From CADCTB01 sp964479465 (GTDB lineage: Bacteria > Actinomycetota > Acidimicrobiia > Acidimicrobiales > AC-14), in the NCBI GenBank assembly GCA_964479465.1, contig CAYZMG010000010.1, positions 1 through 64,000 on the forward strand: DNA of 64,000 bases, in the 5' to 3' direction. A program made the position numbers and the translations under genes. How positions within the stretch are numbered: position 1 is the first letter of the stretch; each line of letters opens with the position of its first letter. Below the pieces are notes generated by a model. That model was given only the letters and a program-made list of their open reading frames with translations. It did not search any database and had not been told where the DNA came from. Of this stretch, positions 49,924 to 59,572 are shown in pieces.

Positions 49924-50858
49924 GATGGATCGTCGGGTCAGTCCGTCGCGCTCAGGGCTCCGACGTGGAGGAGCTGCAAGAATCGGCGACTGGGGCGTGG
50001 GCAACGTTCGTTGCATCGCTTCCCCGGGTGGGGATCGCCATCGGCGTTCTCGTTGCGTTCGTGGTCACCGGCCGGCTCCTCCGGCCCCTGGTGCGTCGCC
50101 GACTCGTCCGGCACAGAACTCCCAGCTTCGCCCGCGTCTTCGCCAAGCTGACATCGTCGGCCATGACGGTGGCCGGCGTGCTGCTGGGGCTGACGATCGT
50201 CTTTCCGTCGGTGCGGCCCGTCGACGTCCTCACCGGCGCCGGCGTCCTGACGATTGCGGCCGGCTTCGCCTTCCAGGACATCCTGCAGAACCTTCTCGCC
50301 GGCATCCTCTTGCTCTTTCGGCAACCGTTTCGGGGCGGGGACCAGATCAGGGTGGGCGACGTCACCGGCACCGTGGAGGAGATCAACATCCGCGAAACCG
50401 TTATTCTCACCTTCGACGGGCGGCGGGTCCTGATCCCGAATGCGAAGGTGTACACCGACGTCATTCACGTCCAGACGGCACACCAGGCGATCCGGGAGAA
50501 TTTTGTGGTCGGCATCGCCTACGAGGCCGACATGGCGTCGGCCCGCCGCGTCGCGATCGAAGCGTTGGCCGGCGTCGGGGGCGTCGTCGCCGACCCGCCC
50601 CCCGAGGCACTGTTCGTGGATCTCGACAGCTCGACGGTGAATCTGGACATACGGTTCTGGTGCGACGCTCGTCAACTCGAGATGCGCCGGACGTTGGACC
50701 GAGCCATCGAAGCGGTCAAGACGGCCTTCGACGCCCATGGCATCGAGATGCCATCCCAGGTCATCGCCCTGCAGGCAACCTCGAGCCTGGCGGCCGCACT
50801 CCGTGGAGGCGAGGTGACGCCCGGGGGCAGTGTCGCCAACGGACAGGCTTCCCGGTGA
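49920..50858 (+). CDS. MscS-type mechanosensitive channel
   Basis: 312 residues from ATG 49920 in an ATGA overlap. Three membrane helices (about 20-130) end in a pore helix with GAGVLTIAAGFAFQDILQNL, followed by the MscS beta domain (FRGGDQIRVGDVTGTVEEIN) and a C-terminal alpha/beta domain (about 195-275). It releases ions on hypo-osmotic shock. The start codon choice is set by the overlap with zwf. Confidence 0.92.
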   Translation: MRWIVGSVRRAQGSDVEELQESATGAWATFVASLPRVGIAIGVLVAFVVTGRLLRPLVRRRLVRHRTPSFARVFAKLTSSAMTVAGVLLGLTIVFPSVRPVDVLTGAGVLTIAAGFAFQDILQNLLAGILLLFRQPFRGGDQIRVGDVTGTVEEINIRETVILTFDGRRVLIPNAKVYTDVIHVQTAHQAIRENFVVGIAYEADMASARRVAIEALAGVGGVVADPPPEALFVDLDSSTVNLDIRFWCDARQLEMRRTLDRAIEAVKTAFDAHGIEMPSQVIALQATSSLAAALRGGEVTPGGSVANGQASR

Positions 50859-52147
50859 TCGTCCGGCTTCGAGCCGCGAGTGATGGCGTTCGCAACAGCC
50901 TGTTCTTCGTCCCCGGCTTCTGCGTGATCCTCGGTGTCGCGCTGGCTGCCGGGATGCTGACCATTGACAGCCGGCTGGACCTGCAGTCCGTGCCGTCGGT
51001 CCTGCGCTTTACCGTCGAGAGCGCCAGGGAGCTGCTGGGGACCGTCGCGGCAGCGATCATCACGGTGGCGGGGATCGTCTTTGCGCTGACAGGGCTCAGC
51101 GTCCAGCTTGCGTCGAGCCAGTTCTCCCCCCGTGTCGTTCGAGGGTTCCTGCGCGACCGCAACGCGCAATTCTCCATCGGCTTCATGGTCGGGACGTTCA
51201 CGTACAGCCTCGTCGTGCTGCGGGCGGTGCGTTCCGTGGAAGACGACGCCGATGTCGTGCCCGCCCTCTCGACGGCAGTCGCCCTGGGCCTGGCCGTGGC
51301 CGCCGTCGTCGTCATCGTCGGCTTCGTCAGCCGCACGGCGAACCGGCTGCAGTCCAGTCACCTCATTCGCAGTGTTGCGGACGAGACCCTCCGTACTGTG
51401 GCCCGCGAGATGCCCGAGAGCGGACAGGGTGACGGATCTGCGGCGCCGGGCCGGCCCCATCCTGCGCCGGGTTTGAGGGTACGAGCCCGCTCCACGGGGT
51501 GGGTCGCTCAGATCTCTCCCGGAGAGCTCTTGGAACTTCTCCCGCCCAACGGAGTGGCGCATGTGGAGGTGCGGGTCGGCGAGTTCGTGCACCCCGGTCG
51601 CCGGCTCTGCACCGTATGGGGTGAGACCGATGACCGGGAGACGACCGAGCGCAGGATGAACCGCGCCTTCGCGGTGGGGATTTCCCGAACCATGCAGCAG
51701 GACATCGGGTTCGGGATACGGCAGATTGTCGACATCGCCCTTCGGGCGCTGTCACCGGGGATCAATGATCCGACCACCGCCCACGAGTGCATCGTGCATC
51801 TCGGTGCCATCGTGTTTGAGATCCTTCGTCGGGATCTTCCGCCGGCGGAGATACACGGCGTCGACGGCAGGCTGGTGGTCCTCTCGGAGCAGCTTTCCTA
51901 CGCCGATATGGTGGCCCTTGCTTTCGAGGAGATCCGCCAGAGCGCAGTGTCCCTCCCGAGCCTGGCAGCCTCTCTGGTGGAGACCCTGGCCGAGGTGTCC
52001 GTCGATCTGGCCGAGGACGGGATCATCGACCGCGATCGCACCGAGCCGCTCCGCCGGCAGGCCCGGCTCTTGGTGGCCGGCGTCGAGAAGGCCAACCCCC
52101 TGCCGGAGGACGCGGCCCGTGTGCGGGACGCAGCTGCGACCCTGTGA
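50855..52147 (+). CDS. DUF2254 membrane protein
   Basis: 430 residues from GTG 50855 in a GTGA overlap. Four hydrophobic helices (about 15-160) are followed by a soluble domain with ALSPGINDPTTAHECI, a hallmark of DUF2254. The family's function is unknown. Coupling with MscS suggests a role in envelope or osmotic stress. Confidence 0.88.
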   Translation: MIVRLRAASDGVRNSLFFVPGFCVILGVALAAGMLTIDSRLDLQSVPSVLRFTVESARELLGTVAAAIITVAGIVFALTGLSVQLASSQFSPRVVRGFLRDRNAQFSIGFMVGTFTYSLVVLRAVRSVEDDADVVPALSTAVALGLAVAAVVVIVGFVSRTANRLQSSHLIRSVADETLRTVAREMPESGQGDGSAAPGRPHPAPGLRVRARSTGWVAQISPGELLELLPPNGVAHVEVRVGEFVHPGRRLCTVWGETDDRETTERRMNRAFAVGISRTMQQDIGFGIRQIVDIALRALSPGINDPTTAHECIVHLGAIVFEILRRDLPPAEIHGVDGRLVVLSEQLSYADMVALAFEEIRQSAVSLPSLAASLVETLAEVSVDLAEDGIIDRDRTEPLRRQARLLVAGVEKANPLPEDAARVRDAAATL

Positions 52148-52177
52148 CACAACAGTCGGGCATCCAACCTGGATACC

Positions 52178-53095
52178 GTGCGTCGGATGAGCTCAGCCAT
52201 CTCCGTGCGCGGCCTGGTCAAGACGTTCGGAAGCACGCGGGCGCTTGACGGTCTGGACCTCGAGGTGGCGACCGGGGAGGTGCACGGGTTCCTCGGCCCG
52301 AACGGGTCGGGCAAGTCGACGACCATCCGGGTGCTCCTGGGCCTACTCCGCGCCGACGCCGGCGAGGCGATCGTCCTCGGCCAGGATCCCTGGCGCGACG
52401 CTGTGCCCCTGCACCGGCGCCTGGCCTACGTGCCGGGTGACGTGGACCTGTGGCCCAACCTGTCCGGAGGCGAGATCATCGACCTGCTCGGCCGCCTGCG
52501 GGGCGGCCTGGACGACCGGCGCCGGGCTGACCTGCTCGAGCGCTTCGAGCTCGATCCCACGAAGAAGGCGCGCACGTACTCCAAGGGCAACCGCCAGAAG
52601 GTCGCGCTGGTCGCGGCCCTGGCGAGCGACGTGGAGCTGTACCTGATGGACGAGCCGACGTCGGGCTTGGACCCGCTGATGGAAGCGGAGTTCCAGCGGT
52701 GCGTCACCGAGGCGGCGGCCGCGGGCGGCACCGTGCTGCTGTCGAGCCACATCCTCGCCGAGGTGGAGGCGCTCTGCGACCGGGTCAGCATCATCAGGGC
52801 CGGACGCACCGTCGAGTCCGGGACCCTGAGCGAGTTGCGCCACCTGACCCGCACCTCCATCGTGGCCGAGACGTCCCGTCCGGTCGACGGGCTGGCCGGA
52901 GTGGCCGGGGTCCACAACTTCGATGTCGACCAGCGCACGGTTCGCTTCGATGTCGACTCCGCCCAGCTCGGTGACGTCCTCCGGCGACTCGTGGAGTCCG
53001 GCATCGAGAGCCTCACCAGCCACCCGCCGACTCTCGAGGAGCTCTTCCTGCGCCAGTACGGCGAGTCGCTCCCCGCCCTGGAGCCGGGGGGGTGA
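52178..53095 (+). CDS. ABC transporter ATP-binding protein
   Basis: 305 residues from GTG 52178 (ATG 52187 is an alternative). Walker A GPNGSGKST near residue 44, a modified signature YSKGNRQKVAL (LSGGQ-like), and LMDEPTSGLDP with a downstream switch His (SSHILAE). It pairs with the permease gene behind it, which it overlaps by GTGA. Likely an exporter of drugs or lipids. Confidence 0.93.
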   Translation: MRRMSSAISVRGLVKTFGSTRALDGLDLEVATGEVHGFLGPNGSGKSTTIRVLLGLLRADAGEAIVLGQDPWRDAVPLHRRLAYVPGDVDLWPNLSGGEIIDLLGRLRGGLDDRRRADLLERFELDPTKKARTYSKGNRQKVALVAALASDVELYLMDEPTSGLDPLMEAEFQRCVTEAAAAGGTVLLSSHILAEVEALCDRVSIIRAGRTVESGTLSELRHLTRTSIVAETSRPVDGLAGVAGVHNFDVDQRTVRFDVDSAQLGDVLRRLVESGIESLTSHPPTLEELFLRQYGESLPALEPGG

Positions 53096-54675
53096 ACGAC
53101 CTGACGGGCAGCGGAGGCCTGTGCCGGCTGATCCTGCGCCGGGACCGGGTACGGCTGATCATTTGGATCACCACGATCGCCGGCCTCGTCTACCTGCAGG
53201 CCGTGAGCATCATCAATCTGTATCGCGACCCGGCGGAACTGGCCGCCGCCGCCCGGCTGGTCGAGGACAACGCCGCGTTTATCGCCATGGCCGGACCGCC
53301 ACTGGCACTGGACACCGTGGGCGGCCGCACGAGCTTCGAGATATCTGCCTTCGCCATGGTCCTCGCTGCGCTCATGAGCCTGCTCCTGGTATCCCGTAAC
53401 GTCCGTGGCGACGAGGAGGCGGGCAGGGTCGAGCTGCTGCGGTCGACGGTCGTGGGCCGGCATGCGCCCGTGACCGCGGCCCTCGCCATCGCCCTCGCCG
53501 CCGATGTCCTACTCGGGGTGTTGGTCGCTCTCGCGTTGGTCGGCGCCGGCCTCGGCGCCGGCGGCTCGATCGCCCTCGGCGCCGGCATCGGCGGCGTCGG
53601 GCTGTGTTTCGCCGCCGTCGCCGCCGTCTCCTCTCAGGTAACGGTCAGCGCCCGCTTCGCTTCCGGCCTGGCCGGCGCGGCGCTGGGGGCTTCGTTTGTC
53701 CTCCGCGGGATCGGCGATATCGGCAACGGCGTGCTGTCCTGGTTCTCGCCGATCGGGTGGGGCCAGGCACTGCGCCCGTTCGCCGGTGAGCGCTGGTGGC
53801 CGGCGGCGCTGCTCCTGGCTGCCACCGCGGCCCTGACCGCCGGCGCCTTCGCCATCAGCAGCCGCCGTGACCTCGGCGCCGGCGTGATCCAACCGTCGCC
53901 GGGGCCGGCCCGGGGGACGGAGCTGATGAGCCGGCCCCTCGGCCTGGCCGCTCGTCTCCATCGCGGCGCCCTCACCGGCTGGGCCGCCGGCCTGTTCCTC
54001 GGCGGACTGGCCTACGGATCGGTCGCCGGCGACGTCGAGGACCTCATCGGCGACAACCAGACGATCTCCGACCTGATCGCCCAGGGCGGCGGTTCGATCG
54101 TCGACGCCTTCCTGGCCACCTGCTTGCTGGTGCTCGCCCTCATTACGGCCGGGTTCACGGTGCAGGCCGCCTTGCGGCTCCGCAGCGAGGAGCGGGCCGG
54201 CCGGGCCGAGCCGCTCCTCGCCACCGGTGTCTCACGGTGGCGGTGGGCGGCGTCGCATCTCGGGGTCACCGCCGTCGGCTCCATCCTGGTACTCGCCGCC
54301 GCAGGATTAGGGACCGGGATCAGCTATGCCTTCGTCGCCGGCGATGCCGGCGACATTCCCCGGCTCATGGGCGGCGCCCTCGCCTACACGCCGGCCGTGC
54401 TGGTCCTCGCCGGCCTCGCGATGTCCCTGTACGGCCTGCGGACCGGCCTTGCCTCGGCGGTGTGGGCAGCCCTGGCCCTCTGCTTCGTCGTCGGCTTCTT
54501 CGGGCCCCTGCTGTCGCTGCCGGACTGGGCCCAGGATCTTTCGCCCTTCCAGCATGTGCCGAGGCTTCCCGCGGCCGGATTCTCTCTTGCTCCCATCGTC
54601 GCCCTCAGCGCCCTGGCCGCGGCCCTGGCCGCCGTTGGCGGCGTCGCGTTCCGCCGGCGTGACATTCAGACCTGA
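53092..54675 (+). CDS. ABC-2 type permease (large, two-part)
   Basis: 527 residues with about 12 hydrophobic segments in two similar halves, each with a large loop; the pattern GDEEAGRVELLRSTVVGRH in the first half and SEERAGRAEPLLATGVSRW in the second are repeats of one motif. This is the layout of actinobacterial exporter permeases of the antibiotic-efflux type. It is coupled to the ATPase gene. Confidence 0.9.
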   Translation: MNDLTGSGGLCRLILRRDRVRLIIWITTIAGLVYLQAVSIINLYRDPAELAAAARLVEDNAAFIAMAGPPLALDTVGGRTSFEISAFAMVLAALMSLLLVSRNVRGDEEAGRVELLRSTVVGRHAPVTAALAIALAADVLLGVLVALALVGAGLGAGGSIALGAGIGGVGLCFAAVAAVSSQVTVSARFASGLAGAALGASFVLRGIGDIGNGVLSWFSPIGWGQALRPFAGERWWPAALLLAATAALTAGAFAISSRRDLGAGVIQPSPGPARGTELMSRPLGLAARLHRGALTGWAAGLFLGGLAYGSVAGDVEDLIGDNQTISDLIAQGGGSIVDAFLATCLLVLALITAGFTVQAALRLRSEERAGRAEPLLATGVSRWRWAASHLGVTAVGSILVLAAAGLGTGISYAFVAGDAGDIPRLMGGALAYTPAVLVLAGLAMSLYGLRTGLASAVWAALALCFVVGFFGPLLSLPDWAQDLSPFQHVPRLPAAGFSLAPIVALSALAAALAAVGGVAFRRRDIQT

Positions 54676-54813
54676 GCAACCGGCTTGCCGCCGGCCGAAG
54701 GTCCCTTTCTCGCAGGTCGTTGGTCCCGAATGGCCCGAATGGCACCATTGGAGGCTTGAGAAATGGTTCACTAGCTCAGGAGGTCGCATATCTCTTTCGA
54801 AGGGAGGGCGACA

Positions 54814-55794
54814 GTGGACGAGCAGATTTCACCGGGTGTTGATCCGCCACCGGAGGCACCTCACGATCTGCACCGGGTCCCGGCTCACAACGGCGAGGTC
54901 GACCTGGTTCGCGTGTACCTGAGCGAGATCGGCCATCGGAATCTGCTCGACCGGGATGACGAGGTTCGGCTGGCCCAGGCCATCGAGGACGGGGCCCGGG
55001 CCGAGCAGCAGCTGGTAGCCGGCGGTTGCCCGACACGAGCTCATTGCCAGGATCTGTCACGCCTGACAGCGGACGGACGAAGCGCCCGCCGGCGGTTCGT
55101 GGAGGCGAACCTGCGGCTCGTCGTCTCCGTCGCCAAGCGTTACCGGCGCCCCGGGGTCGACCTCCTCGATCTCATCCAGGCCGGAAACATCGGTCTGTTG
55201 CGCGCTGTCGAAGGCTTCGACTGGCGGCTGGGCAACAGGTTCTCCACCTACGCCACGTGGTGGATACGCCAGGCGGTGGTTTCGGAGCTGGGAGACGCCG
55301 ACCGGACGATCCGGCTGCCGGCGCACCTCCGTGCCGAGGTGTTCGGCCTGGCCCGGACCCGCGACCGGCTGCGCGTCGAGCTCGGCCACGAGCCGGGGCT
55401 CGGTGAGCTCGCGGCCGAGGTCGATGTCCCGACCGAGCGCGTCCGCGACCTGCTCTCCCTCGCCGAGGAGACCGTCTCGCTTTCGTTCCCGGTCGGTGAG
55501 CGCGACTCCGAACTGGGCGACGTCATCGTCGACCGCGCCGCCGGCGACCCCGCCGATATCGCCGCCGCTGATCTAGAACGCGAGGAGGTCCAAGAGCTTC
55601 TCACCCATCTGGGCCACCATCAGGCCGACGTCCTGCGGCTGCGCTTCGGTCTCGACGGCAAGGGCCCCCGGTCGCTCGCCGAAGTGGGACACGAGCTCGG
55701 GATCTCGCGCGAGCGGGTGCGTCAGATCGAGTTGCGTGCCTTGCGCTCGCTCGGTCGAGACGAGGCGACCCGCGCCCTGCGCCCCGCCAGCTAG
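54814..55794 (+). CDS. Primary-type RNA polymerase sigma factor (RpoD/HrdB-like)
   Basis: 326 residues from GTG with GGAGGG 6 bp upstream. Region 1.2 (VDLVRVYLSEIGHRNLL), region 2 (VEANLRLVVSVAKRYRRPGV, LDLIQAGNIGLLRAVEGFDW, then GNRFSTYATWWIRQAV), region 3 and region 4 (LRLRFGLDG, LGISRERVRQIELRALRSL) are all present. It lacks the long N-terminal extension of the housekeeping factor, so it is probably a non-essential group 2 type. Confidence 0.92.
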   Translation: MDEQISPGVDPPPEAPHDLHRVPAHNGEVDLVRVYLSEIGHRNLLDRDDEVRLAQAIEDGARAEQQLVAGGCPTRAHCQDLSRLTADGRSARRRFVEANLRLVVSVAKRYRRPGVDLLDLIQAGNIGLLRAVEGFDWRLGNRFSTYATWWIRQAVVSELGDADRTIRLPAHLRAEVFGLARTRDRLRVELGHEPGLGELAAEVDVPTERVRDLLSLAEETVSLSFPVGERDSELGDVIVDRAAGDPADIAAADLEREEVQELLTHLGHHQADVLRLRFGLDGKGPRSLAEVGHELGISRERVRQIELRALRSLGRDEATRALRPAS

Positions 55795-55813
55795 TGGTAG
55801 CGGTCAGGGCTAG

Positions 55814-56350
55814 GTGACTGAAAGACCGGGAGTGCCCGACCCCCGGGTGCAGGCCGTCGCCGGCCTGGTCGCCAGGGTCGAGGGAGCTGCCCGATGGCTG
55901 GCCTGGCTCGCCACCCGGGCCGCAGGCGTCGGAGGGGCGGCCGGCATCGCACTGTGGTGGTTCGCGGCGGGCGAGCGCGTCGCCGACTGGTGGCAGGGGA
56001 CGGCGGGCTCGGTCCTGGTGCTGGCCCTGTGCCTGGCGCCGGCGCTCTGGCTGGTCAACGTACGTATGAGCCTGCTGGGCCTGCTGGAGCTCCCGGAGAC
56101 CTTGGGTGGCGTGGCGGCGCGGCGCATGGGCCGGAAACCGGCTGGGGCGCGGCCGCCGGCGCCGGCCGGCGGCGTGATCGGCGCGTTGCGATCGACCTGG
56201 GGCGTGGTGCGGGACTACGGCGACGTGACCGGCTCCTGGGGGGCGGTGGCCCAGGTCCTGGCCCCGCCCTTCTGGGTGCTCACCGCGGTGGCGCTCCTTG
56301 CTGTCCCCCTGATCGTGGTCCTGGCCCTGGTGGCGAGTCTCCTCGACTAG
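55814..56350 (+). CDS. Small membrane protein
   Basis: 178 residues from GTG, 19 bp after the sigma gene. Hydrophobic segments at about 35-55, 65-85 and 150-175 with a basic loop (RMGRKPAGARPPAPAGG). No family is recognised. It is likely cotranscribed with the sigma factor. Confidence 0.65.
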   Translation: MTERPGVPDPRVQAVAGLVARVEGAARWLAWLATRAAGVGGAAGIALWWFAAGERVADWWQGTAGSVLVLALCLAPALWLVNVRMSLLGLLELPETLGGVAARRMGRKPAGARPPAPAGGVIGALRSTWGVVRDYGDVTGSWGAVAQVLAPPFWVLTAVALLAVPLIVVLALVASLLD

Positions 56351-56353
56351 CGA

Positions 56354-56719
56354 TCAGCGGAATTGCTGGAGCCGGCCGTCGAGGATGTCGCGGAAGATGA
56401 GGAACTCCTCCCGCATCTCTTCGAGGATCTCGATCGCCCTGCCGGCGTCGGACTCCCGGCACAGCTCCTCGAGGCGCAGGCCCAGGGCGCTCAGCCGCTT
56501 GGCGCCGAACGCGCCGGCGCTGCCGCGGAGACTGTGAGAGGCACGGCCGGCGTCGACGAAGCGCTCCTCGGTGATGGCGGCGCCGATCTCGTCGAGGCGG
56601 TCGGGAACGCTGGCCCGAAACAGGTCACAGGCTCGCAGAATGCCGTCGGCCGCCTCGTCCTCCATGAGCATCAGTACGTCGGCGAGCATCTCCTCGTCGA
56701 CGTGGTCGTCCTGGTCCAT
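56354..56719 (-). CDS. Hpt (histidine phosphotransfer) domain protein
   Basis: 121 residues, all helical. The Hpt signature HSLRGSAGAFGAKRL has the phospho-accepting H62. An acidic N-terminus (EDEAADGILRACDLFRAS) precedes it. It would relay phosphate from a hybrid histidine kinase, none of which is in the window. It is 50 bp downstream of tadC on the same strand, so may be in the pilus operon. Confidence 0.88.
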   Translation of the reverse strand: MDQDDHVDEEMLADVLMLMEDEAADGILRACDLFRASVPDRLDEIGAAITEERFVDAGRASHSLRGSAGAFGAKRLSALGLRLEELCRESDAGRAIEILEEMREEFLIFRDILDGRLQQFR

Positions 56720-56769
56720 GTGGGCGTGTCTCCCTTCTCGTACCCGAGCGTAGGCCAGCGTGGTCCGAG

Positions 56770-57675
56770 CTACAGACCTTCGCTCAGTCTGATGAAGGCG
56801 GGGCTGATGACGACGATGAACAGGACGGGCAGGATGCAGAAGACAAGGGGGAAGATGACCTTCACCGGCAGCTTCATGGCCCGCTCCTCCGCCCGGAACC
56901 GGCGCTTCTCGCGCTGCTCGGTCGCCTGAGCCCGGAGGACCCGGGAGACAGGCACGCCGTACTTCTCGGCCTGGATCACGGCGTGGACGAACTGCCGCAG
57001 CTCGGGCACGTCGGTGCGGGCCAGGAGGGCGTCGAGGGCCTCGCCTCGGGGCACGCCGACCCGGAAATCCTGGAGCAGTCGGCTGAGCTCCTGGGCCAGG
57101 GGCCCCTCGCCGGACTTGGAGATGCGGGCCATCGCCGCATCGAAGCCCAGCCCGGCCTCGACGCAGATGGTGAGCTGGTCGAGGGTGTCCGGCAACGAGT
57201 TGGTGATGGCCAGTTGCCGGGTGGCGGCCAGGCGGGAGAGGACCACATCGGGCAGGAGGTACCCGGCGATGCTGGCGGCGAGGGCCGACAGGAGCCCGGT
57301 CGATGAGCCGGACGTCGACGCGTAGACCAGGCCGCCCGTCAGGAGCCCGACGCCGGCCCCGAACTTCAGGACCAGGAACCGTTCCACGGGCCAGCCCACC
57401 GCCGACAGCTCGACCCGCCGCTCGAGGCTTTCGACCATTCCCGACGGGCTGATGCGCCGGGCGGTGCTCCCCAACGAGTGGAGCAGGGGCCTCAGCACAC
57501 GCTCCACGGGCGACTGGGAGAGGACGAGCCCCCGCAGGTCACCGCCTTCGGCCAGGCCGGTGCGGAGGTTGCGGTTGACCTGCTTGGACGGCGCCCGGTC
57601 GAGGGCCACCGCGTGCCACAGGATGGGGACGGACAGGCTGACCGCCAGGGCGGCGAGTACGACGTACAGAGGCAC
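56770..57675 (-). CDS. tadC: TadC, type II secretion F-domain pilus platform protein
   Basis: 301 residues from GTG. An N-terminal helix, two membrane helices near 105-145 and a C-terminal helix flank a T2SSF domain (about 155-275, PDTLDQLTICVEAGLGFDAA and VIQAEKYGVPVSRVLRAQAT). It is one half of the inner-membrane platform of the Tad/Flp pilus. It starts 10 bp after the VWA-TadB gene. Confidence 0.9.
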   Translation of the reverse strand: MPLYVVLAALAVSLSVPILWHAVALDRAPSKQVNRNLRTGLAEGGDLRGLVLSQSPVERVLRPLLHSLGSTARRISPSGMVESLERRVELSAVGWPVERFLVLKFGAGVGLLTGGLVYASTSGSSTGLLSALAASIAGYLLPDVVLSRLAATRQLAITNSLPDTLDQLTICVEAGLGFDAAMARISKSGEGPLAQELSRLLQDFRVGVPRGEALDALLARTDVPELRQFVHAVIQAEKYGVPVSRVLRAQATEQREKRRFRAEERAMKLPVKVIFPLVFCILPVLFIVVISPAFIRLSEGL

Positions 57676-57685
57676 GGCCAGCTCC

Positions 57686-59572
57686 TTAGAAGATGGGTTT
57701 GACGATCTTGCGGAGCCAGAGCCCGCCGACGGTAAGGAGAACCGCGGCGACCGCCATCAGCTTGTACCCGGTGCCGGTGGTGAGCAATGGCTTGATGTAG
57801 TCGCCGTTGGTGACGGACATGAGCGCCCCGAGACCGAAGGGGAGCACCATGAGCACCCACGCCGAAAGGCGCCCCTCGGCGCTGAGGGCGGACACTTGGA
57901 GCCGGATCTTGGTCCGGTCACGGACCGTGCCGGCGACGGTGTCGAGGATGGCGGCCAGGTCCCCGCCGACCTCGCGCTGAATCTCAACTGCCTGCACGAC
58001 CCACCGGAAGTCCTCGCTGTCGACCCTGTCGGCCATGGCTCGCAGGGAGTCCACGAAGTCCCGGCCCAATCTTGTCTCGACCGTGAGGCGCCGGAACTCG
58101 TCAGCCGTCGGGGACTCGGACTCGCGGGCCACAGTCTCGATCCCCTGAGCCAGTCCGTGGCCGGAGCGCAGGCTGCCGGCGAGAAGCTGAAGCGTCTCGG
58201 GGAGCTGGGCGGAGAACTTCTTGCGCCGCTGGTCAGCCAGGATGCGCACGACGAGGCGGGTGATGACGGGGACCAGGACGGCCAGCACCAGGCCGACGAC
58301 CGGTGAGAAAAGCAGCCAGCCGACAGCGAGCATCAGGACGGAGCCGGCGGCGATCCCGCCGAGGAGCTCGCCGGGCCGCAGGTTGAGTCCGGCCAGCTCC
58401 AGGATGTTGCTGACGGCGGCGACCCCGCCCCGGCGCCGGAGGATGGCGTCGCTGACCTCCTCGGCGCGGTCGGTCATGCGGGCCCTGTCGATCCCCCGGC
58501 GGGCGGAGGCGACGCCGCGAGCCTTCGGTGTGCGGTTCGTGGCGTACAGCAACAGGACCGAAAGGAGGGCCAGCCCGCACAGCCCGCCGCCGACGAGCAG
58601 GGCCCAGTCACCGAGGGGTGCCTCGGCGCCGGCGGTGCCGGGGGTGGTGGCGGGAGGCACGGTGGCGGGCGTAGCCGGCACGGTCGCGGCCGGAAGGTCG
58701 ATGCGTACGCGGGTGCTCGCCCGCACGCCGCGGGCCTCGACGGAGACGTCGACGTCGGTGGCGCCGTTCGCCTCGGACCGGTAGGCGACCGTGTACTGGC
58801 GGACGACCTGGGCGGCGACGTCGTCGAAGGCGGTGGCGAGGGCCGTCGGGTCGGCCGCCGGGACCACTCGGCCGCCGGAGGTGGAGGTCAGCTTGACCAG
58901 CGCCGCCGGGCTGCTCTCATTCGTGCGCAGCTCGACTGCGAACAACGGGACCTTGGCCTTTGCCATGGCCTCGGCGGTGGCGTCGAGTGTTGCGGCGCTG
59001 GAGGTGTCGCCGCCGTCGGTGAGGAGGACGGCCATCTGGCGGGCGCCGGCGCCGGGCTGCTGGAGCTGGGTCAGGGCGACGCGCAGGGCGTCGTAGAGGG
59101 CGGTCTGGCCGCCGGCGCTGAGCGCTCGGATGGCGGCCAGCTGGCCGGCACGGTTCGTCGACCGAGGACTGACCACGGCCGGCGTGGCTCCGAAGCCGAT
59201 CACCGAGACGGGCACGCTGGCCGGGAGCTGGGTGATGAAGGCCTGGGCCGCCGTCTTCGCCGCCGCGAGGGGAGCGCCGATCATGCTCCCGGAGGTGTCG
59301 ATCACCAGGGCGACGTCGAGCTCCTCGGCGGGAAGTGCGCTGACCTGGACCTGGCGGATCTGGCCCGCCTCGGTGACCGTCACGGTCGGTCCGCCCGCGC
59401 CCGGGTCGCCCACCTGGCCCGGGACGGCGACCACCATCCGGATGTCGGGATAGGCGCCGGCGTCGGTGTTGACGACGGTGAGGACCTCGTCGGCCGAGGC
59501 CGCGGGCGCGACGCCGGCAAGGGCGACAGCGGCGGCCAAGGCCAGTGCCGCGAAGGCCCCCGACCGTGTCAT
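57686..59572 (-). CDS. tadB: VWA domain fused to TadB (T2SSF) platform protein
   Basis: 628 residues. A signal peptide (about 1-27) leads to an extracytoplasmic von Willebrand A domain (about 85-265, MIDAS DTSGSM, LLTDGGDT). A Pro/Thr linker and a membrane helix (about 330-350) are followed by a TadB-like T2SSF region (about 385-628, LPETLQLLAGSLRSGHGLAQ and EIQREVGGDLAAILDTVAGT). Fusion links the pilus base to an adhesive domain. It overlaps tadA by ATGA. Confidence 0.88.
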   Translation of the reverse strand: MTRSGAFAALALAAAVALAGVAPAASADEVLTVVNTDAGAYPDIRMVVAVPGQVGDPGAGGPTVTVTEAGQIRQVQVSALPAEELDVALVIDTSGSMIGAPLAAAKTAAQAFITQLPASVPVSVIGFGATPAVVSPRSTNRAGQLAAIRALSAGGQTALYDALRVALTQLQQPGAGARQMAVLLTDGGDTSSAATLDATAEAMAKAKVPLFAVELRTNESSPAALVKLTSTSGGRVVPAADPTALATAFDDVAAQVVRQYTVAYRSEANGATDVDVSVEARGVRASTRVRIDLPAATVPATPATVPPATTPGTAGAEAPLGDWALLVGGGLCGLALLSVLLLYATNRTPKARGVASARRGIDRARMTDRAEEVSDAILRRRGGVAAVSNILELAGLNLRPGELLGGIAAGSVLMLAVGWLLFSPVVGLVLAVLVPVITRLVVRILADQRRKKFSAQLPETLQLLAGSLRSGHGLAQGIETVARESESPTADEFRRLTVETRLGRDFVDSLRAMADRVDSEDFRWVVQAVEIQREVGGDLAAILDTVAGTVRDRTKIRLQVSALSAEGRLSAWVLMVLPFGLGALMSVTNGDYIKPLLTTGTGYKLMAVAAVLLTVGGLWLRKIVKPIF

